Part shown: one piece after another, positions 32,720 through 43,990 of the stretch | How positions within the stretch are numbered: position 1 is the stretch's first letter | How the letters are laid out: each line of letters opens with the position of its first letter | From: Diphasiastrum complanatum | Lineage: Eukaryota; Streptophyta; Lycopodiopsida; Lycopodiales; Lycopodiaceae | Direction: 5' to 3' | DNA: 64,000 bases | NCBI GenBank assembly: GCA_029204225.1 | Contig: MU832588.1 | Location: 1 to 64,000 of the forward strand | Notes under the pieces: generated by a model | What the model was told of the DNA's origin: nothing | What the model saw: only the letters and a program-made list of their open reading frames with translations | Databases searched by the model: none | Made by a program: the position numbers and the translations under genes

Positions 32720-33480
32720 TAGTCGATGAGGTGGAACACCCATCTTCTTCATCAGAGTCGACTAGCATATCATCTTCAGAATCTACGTCCAATGTTGACA
32801 AAAAAAACCTTGTGAGTCAGCTTTTCTCTGTTGTTGACGAATTGACAACGATGGTTGTCTAATTAATCCAAGTCGTCATTCCTGAATCATTTTAAACATT
32901 GGGATAATTGAAAATACTTTCAACTCCAATGTGCCATTAAACACAAGTGCTCCAACGAGATTAACCTAAATAAAATTTGCCTCGTTCAAATTTTTTGGCA
33001 CTCTAATGAAATGAGGTAACATTGTTTTCTTTTGATACATGCCATCAATGACAAGGCCCAGATACTTTTGTAGACATTCTAGACATTTCTTTCGATGTTT
33101 CGCTAATTTTTGTCTTTTCATTGTTTGTTGATCTTTGTGCACTTGAAATGCATTAGAGGATATTAGAACTCAAAATGGGCCCTTTGTCAAGATGGTTTTT
33201 TTGACTTCGCACGCTTTCAACGCTTAAGTGGCCCAATCAATGGTGTCCATCTCCCGTTGGGCAACACAAACAATTGTGATTGGACCATAGTTACTGTCCG
33301 AATACTCTTTTAATGCCCATATTTGTACACTCGAGGTTGATTTGACGTCAATAGTCGTAAACTGTAGTTAACTAATCCTTGTAGTTTAGGAACTTCTTGT
33401 CATTCTTAGGTATACCTCTCATTCTCTTTGTTCTCATTCGTACTCAACATCCATAGAGATATTTTGGACTAATGGCGACA
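32720..33480 (-). pseudogene. Transposon-associated DGM/LPHF-family protein, C-terminal part of a split remnant
   Basis: The minus strand reads a basic helical stretch (MKRQKLAKHRKKCLECLQK), then LVIDGMYQKKTMLPHF and IRVPKNLNEANFI, in one frame near 33160-32990. An acidic stretch (SEDDMLVDSDEEDG) follows near 32770. The DGM-x-Q-x-x-T-x-LPHF signature with a preceding R/K-rich helix belongs to an uncharacterised family found in repeats of plants and animals, which I recall as DUF7869. Stops interrupt the frame on both sides. Its upstream half appears to lie at 35160-35850, beyond a 1.2 kb GC-rich insertion-like block. Confidence 0.5.
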
Positions 33481-33889
33481 AATAATTGGAGACCAAGATA
33501 AACCATTGATGCAGGCCAAGATGAAGACGAGCAGTTTATTTGGTGCGGGCCATGCGATGTCCTAATATCAGATCAGCACGCATGTGTACAGATCAGCAAT
33601 GAGGCAGTATAAGAGACGCGCGCTGAACCGATAGGCCAAGAATCAAAGTCGGCAGTCGATAGCGGATCAACGCGCAGGTGAGTATAGGCCATTGTTCGTT
33701 TTGTTAAGTTTTTGAATTGAATCTGAGTCTTCATACTTTTTCCATGCTGAACTTTGTTTTTTGGACAATCACACACTTTGAAATCTTTGTAGATTAGAAA
33801 CGGCGTGGCCGCCACGCCAAAGGGAGAATCTAGAATATCTCGTCTAAAAATTAGAATATTTCATTTAGTTTTCATTTAGTACTAAAGGC

Positions 33890-34047
33890 CATTCGCAGAC
33901 CCAATATCGGATCAGCGCGTGCATAGAAAGTCAACAACTGCATAATGTAGGTCGGGCGCGCCGAACCGATATCAGGCAAAAAAGTTGAAAACTAGGCGAT
34001 AGCGGATGGGCGCGCGAGACTTTGGAACAAGAATATCATGATTGGGT
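33890..34047 (+). repeat. Left arm of the long inverted repeat
   Basis: Begins CCATTCGCAGACCCAATATC and ends GGAACAAGAATATCATGA. Its reverse complement is found at 34398-34565 with a few differences. Confidence 0.85.
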
Positions 34048-34397
34048 CGGACGCGTTGAACCGATATTGCTTGTTGTAAAAAAAAAATGATAACTTTTGA
34101 AAGACAGCTCGGATTGAGACGATTACAGCGCCATTAGAAAGTCCTCAACGAGAGCTTTTCAATGACATCCAATATGACCAAATTTCAAACTATGATTAAA
34201 GAGATATTCTCAATCAAAGTTTTGGACGGTCACGGTCAATCTAATATCAGATCAACATGCGGTTGACCAATTTGATCCGGTCAAACCCTAAGGGCGCGCG
34301 CTGATCCAATATTAAGATTTTTTTTTTAATGTTTTTTAAAGAACTCGACGAGAGCTTTGCAACGGCACCAGAATGACCTAATTCCGAACTACGGTTC

Positions 34398-34565
34398 AAA
34401 AGTTATAAGCTCGTGATATTCTTGTTCCAAACTCCCACACGCCCATCCGCTATCGCCTAGTTTTCGACTTTTCTATCTGATATCGGTTCGGCGCGCCCGA
34501 CCTACATTCTGCAACTGTTGACTTTCTACACGCGTGCTGATCCGATATTGGGTCTGCGAATGGCT
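34398..34565 (-). repeat. Right arm of the long inverted repeat
   Basis: Reverse complement of the left arm. Transcription across both arms would give a hairpin with a stem of about 160 bp. Confidence 0.85.
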
Positions 34566-34679
34566 CACACGACGCAAACAACATGGATTCATCCTGGAGG
34601 TGTCCCAATGCAAGGAGGCCACCAGGGAAATCCACCACCACCGCCGCCTCCTAGGCCAAGGAGCATGCCACGTGACTGA
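34560..34679 (+). CDS. Small proline-rich open frame (39 codons), unrecognised
   Basis: ATG at the edge of the right inverted-repeat arm, stop TGA at 34677. It includes HPGGVPMQGGHQGN followed by seven prolines and RPRSMPRD. The composition is unlike surrounding random frames and could be a captured gene fragment or the start of a gag-type protein. Too short to assign. Confidence 0.2.
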   Translation: MAHTTQTTWIHPGGVPMQGGHQGNPPPPPPPRPRSMPRD

Positions 34680-34750
34680 AGGATATCCGAATGATTTGTG
34701 CGCGTGCTAAACCAATATCCGGACGTGAAATTTGAACGTAAAGTTTTTTT

Positions 34751-35159
34751 TATTGTCATGTTTGTGCTTATGTACAGCGGAGCTTCAAAAATGATTGCCC
34801 TCGTGAGTTTTCGCGAACGTATCGTATATCTAGGTACGGAATTCGATGACCATTAGGCTTTAATGATAGACCATTCATTACTTTTAGGTGCAGGTACCAT
34901 GTTGTAATATTATTATTAGTGGACGTTTCTAGCCCCAGATTATATGACAAATGTATGGTTGTTATTAAAAGCATGCTTAACTAATTAATGTTTGAAGTTA
35001 GAGCTAGTTTTAACCACAGTACTTAGAATGCGGACATTATCGGAAACTCAAAAAATGGCAACCAAACGGTATCGGTTTTCATTCTCTCTCTACGTAACCT
35101 CTTTCTAAAGTCAAACTTCTTAAAGGGCCTATTTTTTAGCCCAAATTTTTCCTAATGTA
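34751..35159. other. Spacer, nothing recognised
   Basis: AT-rich DNA between the GC-rich block and the N-terminal part of the split remnant. No motif. Confidence 0.4.
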
Positions 35160-35850
35160 ACAATATCATAACATTAATAATTTGAAGACTCAGAAATGAA
35201 CAAAAAATAAATTTTTTAAAGTATTGAAAGTTAATTGATTCTTATCTTTCTCATCATTGGTCTTTGCTAGTTGTTTGGTAGATTTTAACAACACGCATGT
35301 CAAACAACCTGTCATTCGTGATTTTTTAGAAATATTCACCAAACCAAAATCTCTCTTCCAAATTCTAAGATAATACGAGAAATTTAAATAGGCAACATTT
35401 TTTGTCTAAGCGAATTCCTCGTACATCAAAAATATCTCCAATTTTGTTAAATTATCTGGCAAATGAAAATATAATGAATTTGGTAATTTTTCTCCATGCA
35501 CATCCACAAAATGCTTTAGCCAAGTCGTAGCATTCAAAGCATTCGGAGACACAGTTCTACCCTACAATGATCCTCGCAATGTTGGATCTTTTTTAAGTCA
35601 TGTGTGCATTCTTTGAAGACGTGAATTTCCAATTGCATGAACAACTTTGTAGGCTTTTTGACAAATTTCCGTTGCATTTAAAAAATATACATACGAGTTT
35701 TTGTCGGGTCTCATTGTGGCACACAAAGAGTAATTCTTGGCAAGATCGATGTAACACACCAATTCAACCTTTTTTAACCAATATTCGAGGAGCCATTCAT
35801 ATCTTCAAGGTTAAAAAAAATGTTGATATCCAAATATCCGTGGGCTAATA
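35160..35850 (-). pseudogene. Transposon-associated DGM/LPHF-family protein, N-terminal part of a split remnant
   Basis: The minus strand reads EICQKAYKVVHAIGNSRLQ (about 35680-35625), then SPNALNATTWLKHFVDVHG and, nearer 35330, KRDFGLVNISKKSRMTGCL. In the DGM/LPHF family these blocks (cysteine-bearing entry helix, 'H-G-x-x-x-x-R' helix, then a basic K-x-x-x-F-C/L-type segment) precede the DGM-LPHF segment. Here that segment lies at 33.0 kb on the same strand. Several stops break the frame. I infer one ancestral gene interrupted by the 33.5-34.75 kb block. Confidence 0.45.
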
Positions 35851-37548
35851 ACTTAAACATTTTGAGTCCTTCAGGGAAATCCCCAAAAAATCCCCATTAC
35901 GAAACAACTCAAAGTTAGTTATTACATTTCCGACATGTTCTTCAAAATTACCTTTTTGAAAAGCCCGTGCAAAGCCTTCACAAGCAATAGAAGGAAAAAA
36001 CAACATGCAAAGGCATGTTCCCTTCAAACAAATCCTCATAAACCCTAAAAAGAGTTTCCTTCCTCGCAAAGGAAAAAGTGTCTAAAAAAAACCTCGCTCT
36101 CTGGACAACTCTACAGCCGCCATTCAGCCGTCTGACTGTCATGCATCCCCCCAGCCGCCTGTTACTCGGATTCCAAACAATCCTCAATAGCTGGAGTCGG
36201 ATTCTCCGATCATGCACTCTTTCTGCAAACAGCTCCATCGCACTTCTTTCATCATCTCTTCTTGAAGCTTCACACACACCCAGTTTATGCCTGCATACAT
36301 TCAAAGAATGATGCCTGGGAAGCATCGAAGAAGATCCAAGAAGAGCCACAAAACAGGGAGCTTAAGCAAGAATGGCAGATTGTACACCCTCAGCTGCCAC
36401 AAGAAAACAATGTTAAGCCCTGCTTCATCAAGCTTCCACTAATCAAGCATCTGATCGCTCCAACCAACGACTTCGAACTCCAACATCATTGAACAGCCAT
36501 CGCTGTTACAGCTGCGAAGCAGGGCATCCAAACGAGTTTCATCCCCAATACTTGGCACTTCCACTCAACAGCCTTCACTAGGAAACCAAATCTGGTTCCA
36601 TGCTGCCTCATGAATTGGCCATTGCGGGATCAACACATATTTTCTCCCTCTCGGCAACTGTCCGAAGTTCAAGTAAAGAAGCAATTGATCGTGCTCTTTC
36701 ATGCGAAACTTCCAGATGAAGGAAGGCTTAATATTCACTGATTTCGAATCTCTGTTCCACAGGTTTTCCAAACGGAAATACTCATCTATGAAAATCAAGA
36801 GTAATTTGAGACAGACAACAGGAGTGCCTTCCAGTCGTCAGCAAACTAAATGACAGACATCAGACCACATTCTTTTTGACACAAAGTTACACTCTCTTCT
36901 TGACTTCTGGAATTGGGTAGGCAGTTCCTATTCCAATCATTTTCAAGCAATCTTCTTTTCCATAATCTTTACTGCTTAACCAAGCAAGAAAACAAAAGAA
37001 AAACAGTTCAACGATTTATTCCAGGGAATAGTTACAGCATTAAGTCTGTGTCCTCAGCATACCATTAAAGAGTTGTTATAACAGCAGTTCCCATCAATAA
37101 TCCACACTTGCATGTAACACTGGAGGTTAATATCCTCAGCATGCAAATAGCACATTCATGGTTACTAGTTTCTAACAGTTTGTTTTACAGGATAAATTGA
37201 ACACACCCAATCTATCAACAAACATAACTAGTTCTGCGTGTTATTAATCTTTAATGACATGGGAAACAAGCTACTGGATTCATTACACAATTCATACTAC
37301 ATCAATAGAAATCCTCTGAAGGTTTTACAAAAATGAATCACTCCAATTAGAGGCAATATTAACAAAAAGATAACCCGGTGGAAGTGCACTCTACCACTCT
37401 TCTTGCCAATATGCTTCAAACCAGAATTAGAGGATCTAAAACTCGATTTTCCTCTTGAGAGTTCTACACACCAATTTGGGACATAACTCCATGTGCTTCC
37501 AATCCGATATAGAGCTTGCCTCCAACCTATCCAAGACTACATCTTAGC
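35851..37548. other. Spacer with unrecognised open frames
   Basis: Minus frames at 36349-35978 (123 codons) and 36798-36565 (77 codons) are open but match nothing I know. The first could be an extension of the split remnant. 36060-36560 is less AT-rich than the flanks. 37400-37548 is probably the leader of the element whose PBS lies at 37549-37564. Confidence 0.3.
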
Positions 37549-37564
37549 TGGGATCTGATACCAA
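37549..37564 (-). other. Primer-binding site of the family L element
   Basis: TTGGTATCAGATCCCAGC follows the LTR end GGTCTTTACA on the minus strand. It resembles the initiator-Met tRNA complement TGGTATCAGAGC with one difference near the end. It shows that family L LTRs belong to a reverse-transcribing element and that copy 4 is a 5' LTR. Confidence 0.75.
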
Positions 37565-38039
37565 TGTAAAGACCATAAGGGATAACCCCCTAAGATGAGG
37601 ATAAGAGAACACAATAAGAGAGACAATGGAGCCAAACCGCCCAACCAATCCTAGATCAAACCTGGATCTAGCCCCCAAGCCATGCCATGTGAAGCAAGAG
37701 GAGAAGAGAGAAGCTGGTGACCTAAACCCAATATGTCGACGGGAGAATCCCTACCTCATTATATAGAGAGTAGAGTCCTGTGCATGAAACCATGCGACCC
37801 CCATGCAGGTCAACTATCAATAGATCACATCTCTTCATGCAGTCCTCCTGCCTATATCCGTCACACAGACATGCAATACTCCATATGTCTCAATTAGAGT
37901 GTCTGGGTCCTCTCAAGGTAATTAGTCACAAACAGGCCTCAACATGGAATTAAATCTCAGCGTGACCAATAATCTCAAGTACTAGAGGGCCGGTCTACCA
38001 TATTAGGACTATTCCAGGTCCTTAACCAAATATGGCCAT

Positions 38040-38042
<3 letters not shown>
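37565..38042 (-). mobile_element. LTR, family L copy 4 (5' LTR)
   Basis: Ends GGTCTTTACA (37565) next to the PBS and starts near GTTATGGCCATATTTGG (38042). About 478 bp, collinear with copies 3 and 5. Its outer terminus is directly fused to a GT microsatellite. Confidence 0.8.

Positions 38043-38077
<35 letters not shown>
38043..38077. repeat. (TG)n microsatellite at the LTR terminus
   Basis: About 17 TG units starting exactly where the family L LTR should begin with TG. Confidence 0.95.
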
Positions 38078-38080
<3 letters not shown>

Positions 38081-40534
38081 CATGCACATGTGCATGCTTA
38101 AGTAGAAACCACATACTTGGGACAATTGGTTTAATCAACCACAAAGAGGGGGTCATAATGTTGAAAAATTAAAATCTTATAACACTATTAGTACATGCAA
38201 TCGTTAATTTATTCCAACCCTTTGTGACCACATATGCTTGAGTGTCTCACCATGTTCGAACTTGTTTTTGAAAGCACGATGATGTGAAGTAGATTTTATC
38301 CTCCTAGAATAATGGTGATGATGAAAGTAAGCCTCCAATTTAGTCACCCAATTTTTAATAGTGATTGAACGTGGTTGTCCACCATCAAATGCAAGGTTAA
38401 AAAGTGTGATATTAGATTGTATTTTGTCATCAAAAGAAAGTTGAGCATTTTTACTACATGAAATCTATCACTAATGACTGATAAAAAACTTGTGGACTAT
38501 GAGTACACTGACTACAATTTATTCACACAATGGAATTTGATAAGTAGGTTGTTGAGATGCTCTTATCCACCCACTTAAATTTCCAAGTCATCAAAAAATG
38601 CAGTCGTTGTTAGGTACACATATTTTTAGTGGATGTGAATGGAAGGTGCAACAAGCTAATCCAAATTTTGATGATTACTCAATGTTCAACTCATTTTTTT
38701 GATCACTTTTCGTTCTTATGACACTCGATTCTAAGGTCAAATAGAGATGTTATAGAACTTCGAGGATGATAAGAACATTCCAAAGAAATTAACTTAGAAA
38801 AAGAGGTACTTAAAAAAAATTAATGATTATAAAAATACTAATCACGTTATTCAGCTCTTAAATTGAGCACTTTTAGTTTTTACTGTACTGAATTAGATCA
38901 AATAAAACAAATTATAAAGGTTTAAAAATGATAAGAAAAACTAAAAGCAACTAATTAAAGATGGGGAGTTCCAAAAAAAGTTACAAAGTGAATTGCATAA
39001 AATTTTGATTTCTACAAAACATTGTTGTGCTTGTTAAAATTTGAAAAAAAATGTAAAAAATTCAAAAGTTTTATGACACATTTTCTTTCAGGTCACTTCT
39101 ATGAAGCAATGTTGAGGCTCAAAGAAAAAATAAACAACCATAAAAAAAAATCACAAAATATAAAAGTTTTGTGGGTTAATGGGCGGTTGGGGGGCCTGGG
39201 CAGGCAAACGGATGACGCGAGGAGGAAAGAATAGCGGGGAGGAGGGGACATCTAATAGATAAAAGAGAGAGAGAGAGAGAGGCACATGGGTTGGGGGGAG
39301 GGGGGGTGATGACGACTTAAGAGAAAAAATGTTATATTTATTTCTCAACTTGAGCATTTTCTTTAGGCAATAATAATAGAGAGTGGAGAGGCAAGGGTTC
39401 GGGAGGGTTCTTAAGATGAGTGTTGAATACAATGTGAGAAACAAAAATAAAATAAAATACTCACTTTAAACGAGAGTTCGGCTGCCAAGGAAGAGAGGGA
39501 AAAACTCGCGGCAAATGGTTTTTTTATTAATAATAATATTTTAAAAAATTTAAAACATTAATAAATCCTTGGGGAACGGTTGCGGGTGTTGTCACAATGA
39601 CGAGCCATTTTTTGGAAAAACTTCAAAATGGAAGAACTAAAAAAAATTACAACAAAAAAGAAAATTCAGAATTGAAATTTTGAAGTGCTTCTCTTCCACC
39701 AAAAAAATACAAAGAAAAATTTGAAGATCTGCTAATTCTGACCCAATCATACTAATTTATTTGAAAATCTTCATAAGCATTGTGCAGTGCTTCAACTGTA
39801 GTCACAGCCCACCTCACATCTGCTAAAATTTTCATGGTCACGCAATAGAGTTCAACTCCTAAAAATAGATGCCATAATAATTGATCTGCAAGAAGTGGTA
39901 AATGTCTGGTCACAATAAAATCTGCTTTGTATCAGCCTGAACAAGAGTGTTGAGAAGTCTCTCAACGACGATGGACATATGTTGCTCCTGTAATCAAATA
40001 CATATGCTGATTTGACCATAAATGTACATGGTTTTTTGCTTCATCATTTATTGTTGACTGAGCAACTTGCCCTGAATGCCAAAATACCATAAGGCAATAT
40101 TAGGTTCATAACCTTTACAGATTGTGATTAGCTTTGTGAAGCACGTGGTTACGTCCGCTATTGTTTGCCTACTAATGATCAAAATGAAAAAAAATCAATA
40201 CCTTTGGAAAGCTAACTTCAAGATCTATCCATACTTAGTTCAATAGTCAAAAAATTTAGACAAAAATCCAATAAAAATAAATAAAGACTGACTGATTGCA
40301 CAAATTACATCCAACTAAATTTGAAGGAGTTTCACTAAAATGCTCATGACTTGATCAATATGGCTCCAAATCAGACAAACTCAATACATTCAAAAAGCTA
40401 AAATCAAGGGTTACAAATCTAAAACAAAAATTTTGATCAAAAACAACTTGAAAATTAAAAATTCAAATAACAACGAAAGCCAAGAAACTTCTAAATCTAA
40501 TGGAATTTATGAGAAATTATGATGTAAAACTTAT
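38078..40534. other. Spacer; G-rich patch at 39180-39310
   Basis: No gene. 39180-39310 is unusually G- and GA-rich, with GGTTGGGGGGAGGGGGGGTG and a short (AG)n run at 39264-39281. The rest is AT-rich. Confidence 0.4.
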
Positions 40535-40546
40535 GCTCTAATACCA
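40535..40546 (-). other. Possible primer-binding site of another LTR element
   Basis: TGGTATTAGAGC on the minus strand differs from the canonical TGGTATCAGAGC at one base. It is preceded by ATGAAATCTG. An LTR would lie to the right (40547-41400), but I could not find its partner or a clean CA end. Confidence 0.3.
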
Positions 40547-41887
40547 CAGATTTCATGTGCCAAACCTCATCAGATAATAATAATGAAATTAAAGCCACAA
40601 TCAAGGGAATGACATAACATTCATGTTGATATAGCCATAAAACACAAATCACCATTAGAACTCCATGGAATCATCATTAAAATTAAGATATTAAAGCAAA
40701 TCAATAAAAAAAAAAGGAGTGGAATTCATGTGGATTGGGCACATAAGACCTATCAAGCTCTATTCCCAAGGCTGACATTCACAAAGAGAAAACTTAATTC
40801 TCTCATTTGCAAATGAGCCAAAAGATCCTTCAAAATGTCAATGTCTCTTGCCTACTTATAGAAAAAGCCCCTAACTTAACTAAACCTAATTATCTTAAAG
40901 GGTAGTTAGTCCTTGTAAAGTCTTATTAAGTGTATATGGGCTCTTGTTAGTCTATTATCCTTATTTAAGTACTTTGGAGGGTCTAAAGAGAGATCTGTCT
41001 TATTCTTAAGGCTAATAGTTCCTTTTGGGCCTAACAAAGCTTACACTGGATATTATAATACATTTATGAGCACTGATGTACTGAAAGTACATGACAAGGA
41101 GCATGATCTCCTTGATGGTGTCGTGTGTTGTGTGTAGAAAGCTATTTTGTTGAAAATCTGTGTAGGCAAAATTTTGAAACAATGAACATTTTGGCACTAT
41201 TGGCTAATTCTAGTTAATGAAATAAGCTGGGTCTTTTTTAACATTGATGAGTTGGAAGGACAAGTATCCCATGTTGTTTGATGAAACTCTTATATATTTC
41301 AAATTTTTCTCTCTATCTTAATTTGAGATCAGCGACATCACATAGAAGCCTGATATCAAGGTTTCTATTGGCCCACATGGCAACAAATGAGAAAAAAATA
41401 AAAAGACATCTTCTTAAGAGGCCCTCTTCATGCTCAAATTTGATCTAAAGAATGAAAAAGGACAAAAGTAGAGAGTACCTATCAATAACAAACGCATGTT
41501 TATAAATTCTCAAGCACTTATAACTTTGACTTCTTGACCAACTTGAATACTTAGTCTTGTCTTTAAAGAGAAAAGGCCAAAAATTTAGTGGGTCCATTCT
41601 ACAAAAGCCTTCATGTGTTGCGCCACCATTTAATTTCATATAAAAAATAAATTGTATTATCCTCTACAAATGCATGTTCATATCACTTAATATATTGAAG
41701 CATATAATCATCAATGATTTGTCTCATCATGCCATATCACTAATATATTATTTATTGTAACTTAGGGCCCATGTCACTAAAGCACAGTCATTAGTTTTGT
41801 CTTGAAATTGAATTGACTTTTTGTAGTTGGAAACGTATATGTATCAATACCAAAATATTGTTGCATCTTCTTCTAGGTCAAAAGCTC
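40547..41887. other. Spacer, possible decayed LTR at its left end
   Basis: No coding sequence recognised. Part may be the LTR implied by the PBS-like site at 40535. Confidence 0.3.
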
Positions 41888-42022
41888 AAGGGAGGTGGGG
41901 TGTGGGGTGTGGGGTGTGGGGTGAAAATACTTAATACAAATTGGTTCAAGGGAGGTGGGGCGGGAGGTGTGGAGGTGGTGGGGTGGGGGGTGAAAATATG
42001 TTCACAAATTGGTTCAAGATTA
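41888..42022. repeat. G-rich minisatellite with quadruplex potential
   Basis: Two copies of a unit containing TTCAAGGGAGGTGGGG, a GGGTGTGGGGTGTGGGG-type core, GGGGTGAAAATA and ACAAATTGG. The first core at about 41893-41922 has four G4 runs separated by TGT or GT, a textbook G-quadruplex pattern on the plus strand. Confidence 0.8.
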
Positions 42023-42134
42023 GGGCATATAATTTGGAAATAACATTATGAGAATAGTAACAAAAAAAACTCACATACAAAATAGCAGAAAAATTCTAGA
42101 GAGAGAGGGGGGGATTTCAGCCCCATGCACTTAT

Positions 42135-42545
42135 TGTTACGTCCACGTCTCATATATAGGATTAGGCATAGTCCTAGACTTGGATACACGACGGTACTCC
42201 AGTACTCGAGATTATTGGTTACACCTTGTAAGTCCGAACAAGGCTAGAAATGTAATTGATAATCTTGTGAGGACCCAGTCACATATGTTATTGGCATGGC
42301 TATTGGCATGGTGTCGAGTATCAATAGTAATGTCTTGCATGTATGAGAATACTGTATACATGCACAACTTAAGCAAGGGATATTTCCTCTAGGAGAAACT
42401 TGACCTACTCCCATTCCAGTTATGTGATTTCATTGACCTGCAGCTTACCCTCTGGCACGAGGGTGATGCTATTGGAGATTGATCAATAGCATATGCACGG
42501 TTGGGTGGTTTGGCTCCATTGTCATTCTTTTGTGTGTGTCTTGTA
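42135..42545 (+). mobile_element. Diverged LTR related to family L
   Basis: Starts TGTTACGTCCACGTCTCAT and has the same landmarks in the same order as family L: ATTATTGGTTAC, GAGGACCCAGTCACATATG and, near the end, GGTTGGGTGGTTTGGCTCC. Sequence identity is low between landmarks. No coding sequence adjoins it. Confidence 0.45.
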
Positions 42546-42679
42546 AGCAGAATCTTGGAGGTGCGCCTTAATTGCATGACAACAAGACAATTTCATGTGT
42601 CTAATTTCAATAAGAGTTACAACAAGGATTGTGTCAAATAGGTGGAGATGACAAGAAAAAACTGAAAAAAAAAAAAGAT

Positions 42680-42682
<3 letters not shown>

Positions 42683-42760
<78 letters not shown>
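42683..42760. repeat. (AG)n microsatellite
   Basis: About 39 uninterrupted AG units. Confidence 0.95.
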
Positions 42761-42761
<1 letters not shown>

Positions 42762-43968
42762 CTTATGGAGGCCCATGAAGTCCAACATGAAACAATAACA
42801 TCACTTTATTCAACTAGACAGTTTTACAAGCAACAAAAATTGAATTTAAAAAATGAAAAGAATTAGCATGTGTTAATCAAATTCTATAAATAGAAGTTGA
42901 ACAATTGGGAAAGAAAAAAACAAGATTATGTGAAAAATGCAAGGACCTTTTATTGTACATATGAGAACAGACTTAAATTGTGCAAAAAAAAATCTGTTGC
43001 CTCAACATTCTAGAGTCCACTAGCTTGATTAGGCGTGTTTTACACAATGTTTGGGAGTTTATAAGTAAATTACAGTTTTTAAATGGTTTGTAAAGACATT
43101 TGTAAAGCATATCACGACCTATAAAGAGTTAAAATATGTGGCCCATATATTTTTTTAGCTATAATCATGGGTTGGCTTTGCCATTTCTTGTGCTTGGAAA
43201 AGGTCTTTTTGGTAAAATTTATACTTAGATCAATACAATTATGGCTCAGCCTAACGACCTTGCCATGATTTTACGTGGTGCAAAAATCACACAAAAAAAG
43301 CCATTCCCCCTTACAAATATAGCATCGAAGGACACTAACCAATAAATACCAAAGACAAAGTTGAAGTGAAAAAAATAAGAACATTCGTCAATGCCCAATA
43401 CAAAAAGAGTGTCAAAGGTCACAATATAAGAACATTGCGCAATGCATAAAACCATTTTTAGCTTTGCCACAAAAGCATTGAGCTATTGTGATGATTTGCT
43501 AAAAGATAAGATGTCAATTTTTAATTCTCTAAATTGCAAGTTTTGTTTTCTCAATTTTTTGACAATTCAAGTTTCTTGTGGTATATCAATCAACTTGTTT
43601 TGACATAAATGGTCTCACCTTCCTAAATGCAATATTATTGTGAAAAAAGGTTATATTACACATAAGTTTGTGTAAATTGTCACATCATAAAACAAATTTC
43701 ATCCCTAAACCCTAAAAACATGGATTTTTTTTAATGACAACGTGAAATTTTTTCAATGCAAAGAACTTTAAAATGGGTATTAAATGGCCTTATATAATAA
43801 GTAGATATTGCATTTTAGGATAATTGAAAAACTCGTTTTAACTAAACTCACCTTGGAGCAAAGATCATCACATACTTTACCATTAGTATAGAGGCAAAGC
43901 TAAAAATTTGATTTGTACTAAAATTGATTTCACTACCATGGTGAGTTGCCATTCCGGCGAGGGAAGGA
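42761..43968. other. Spacer upstream of the IDD gene
   Basis: AT-rich, no gene or repeat boundary recognised. Confidence 0.5.
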
Positions 43969-43990
43969 GGGGGGGGGGGGGGGGGGGGGG
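43969..43990. repeat. Poly-G tract (22 bp) about 330 bp upstream of the IDD start codon
   Basis: Uninterrupted run of 22 G preceded by GGGAAGGA. Its position in the proximal promoter or leader of the IDD gene makes it a possible structural or regulatory element, but this is positional inference only. Confidence 0.85.

Larger units (their letters stand above)
33545..34750. repeat. GC-rich block with an inverted module array (motif ATATCGGWTCRGCGCG)
   Basis: A motif close to ATATCGGATCAGCGCG recurs about 13 times in both orientations, near 33559, 33617, 33658, 33900, 33953, 33992, 34048, 34240, 34294, 34440, 34481, 34530 and 34700. Spacings are often 40-56 bp. The motifs are grouped into modules: 33545-33685 and 33890-34045 in direct order, 34398-34565 inverted. 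The last two form arms of a roughly 160-bp imperfect inverted repeat of about 90% identity around a ~350-bp centre. The block is much richer in CpG and GC than its surroundings. It resembles the subterminal binding-site arrays of some plant DNA transposons, but no terminal repeat or transposase of a known type was found. Confidence 0.75.

Noticed and set aside
35978-36349. 123-codon minus-strand frame as a new host gene
   Set aside because: No recognisable domain, no splice support, and it lies beside the decayed transposon remnant. Kept only as unrecognised spacer content.
40535-41400. Full LTR element from the PBS-like site
   Set aside because: No second LTR, no clean CA terminus next to the site and no gag/pol nearby. 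Only the PBS-like site itself was recorded.
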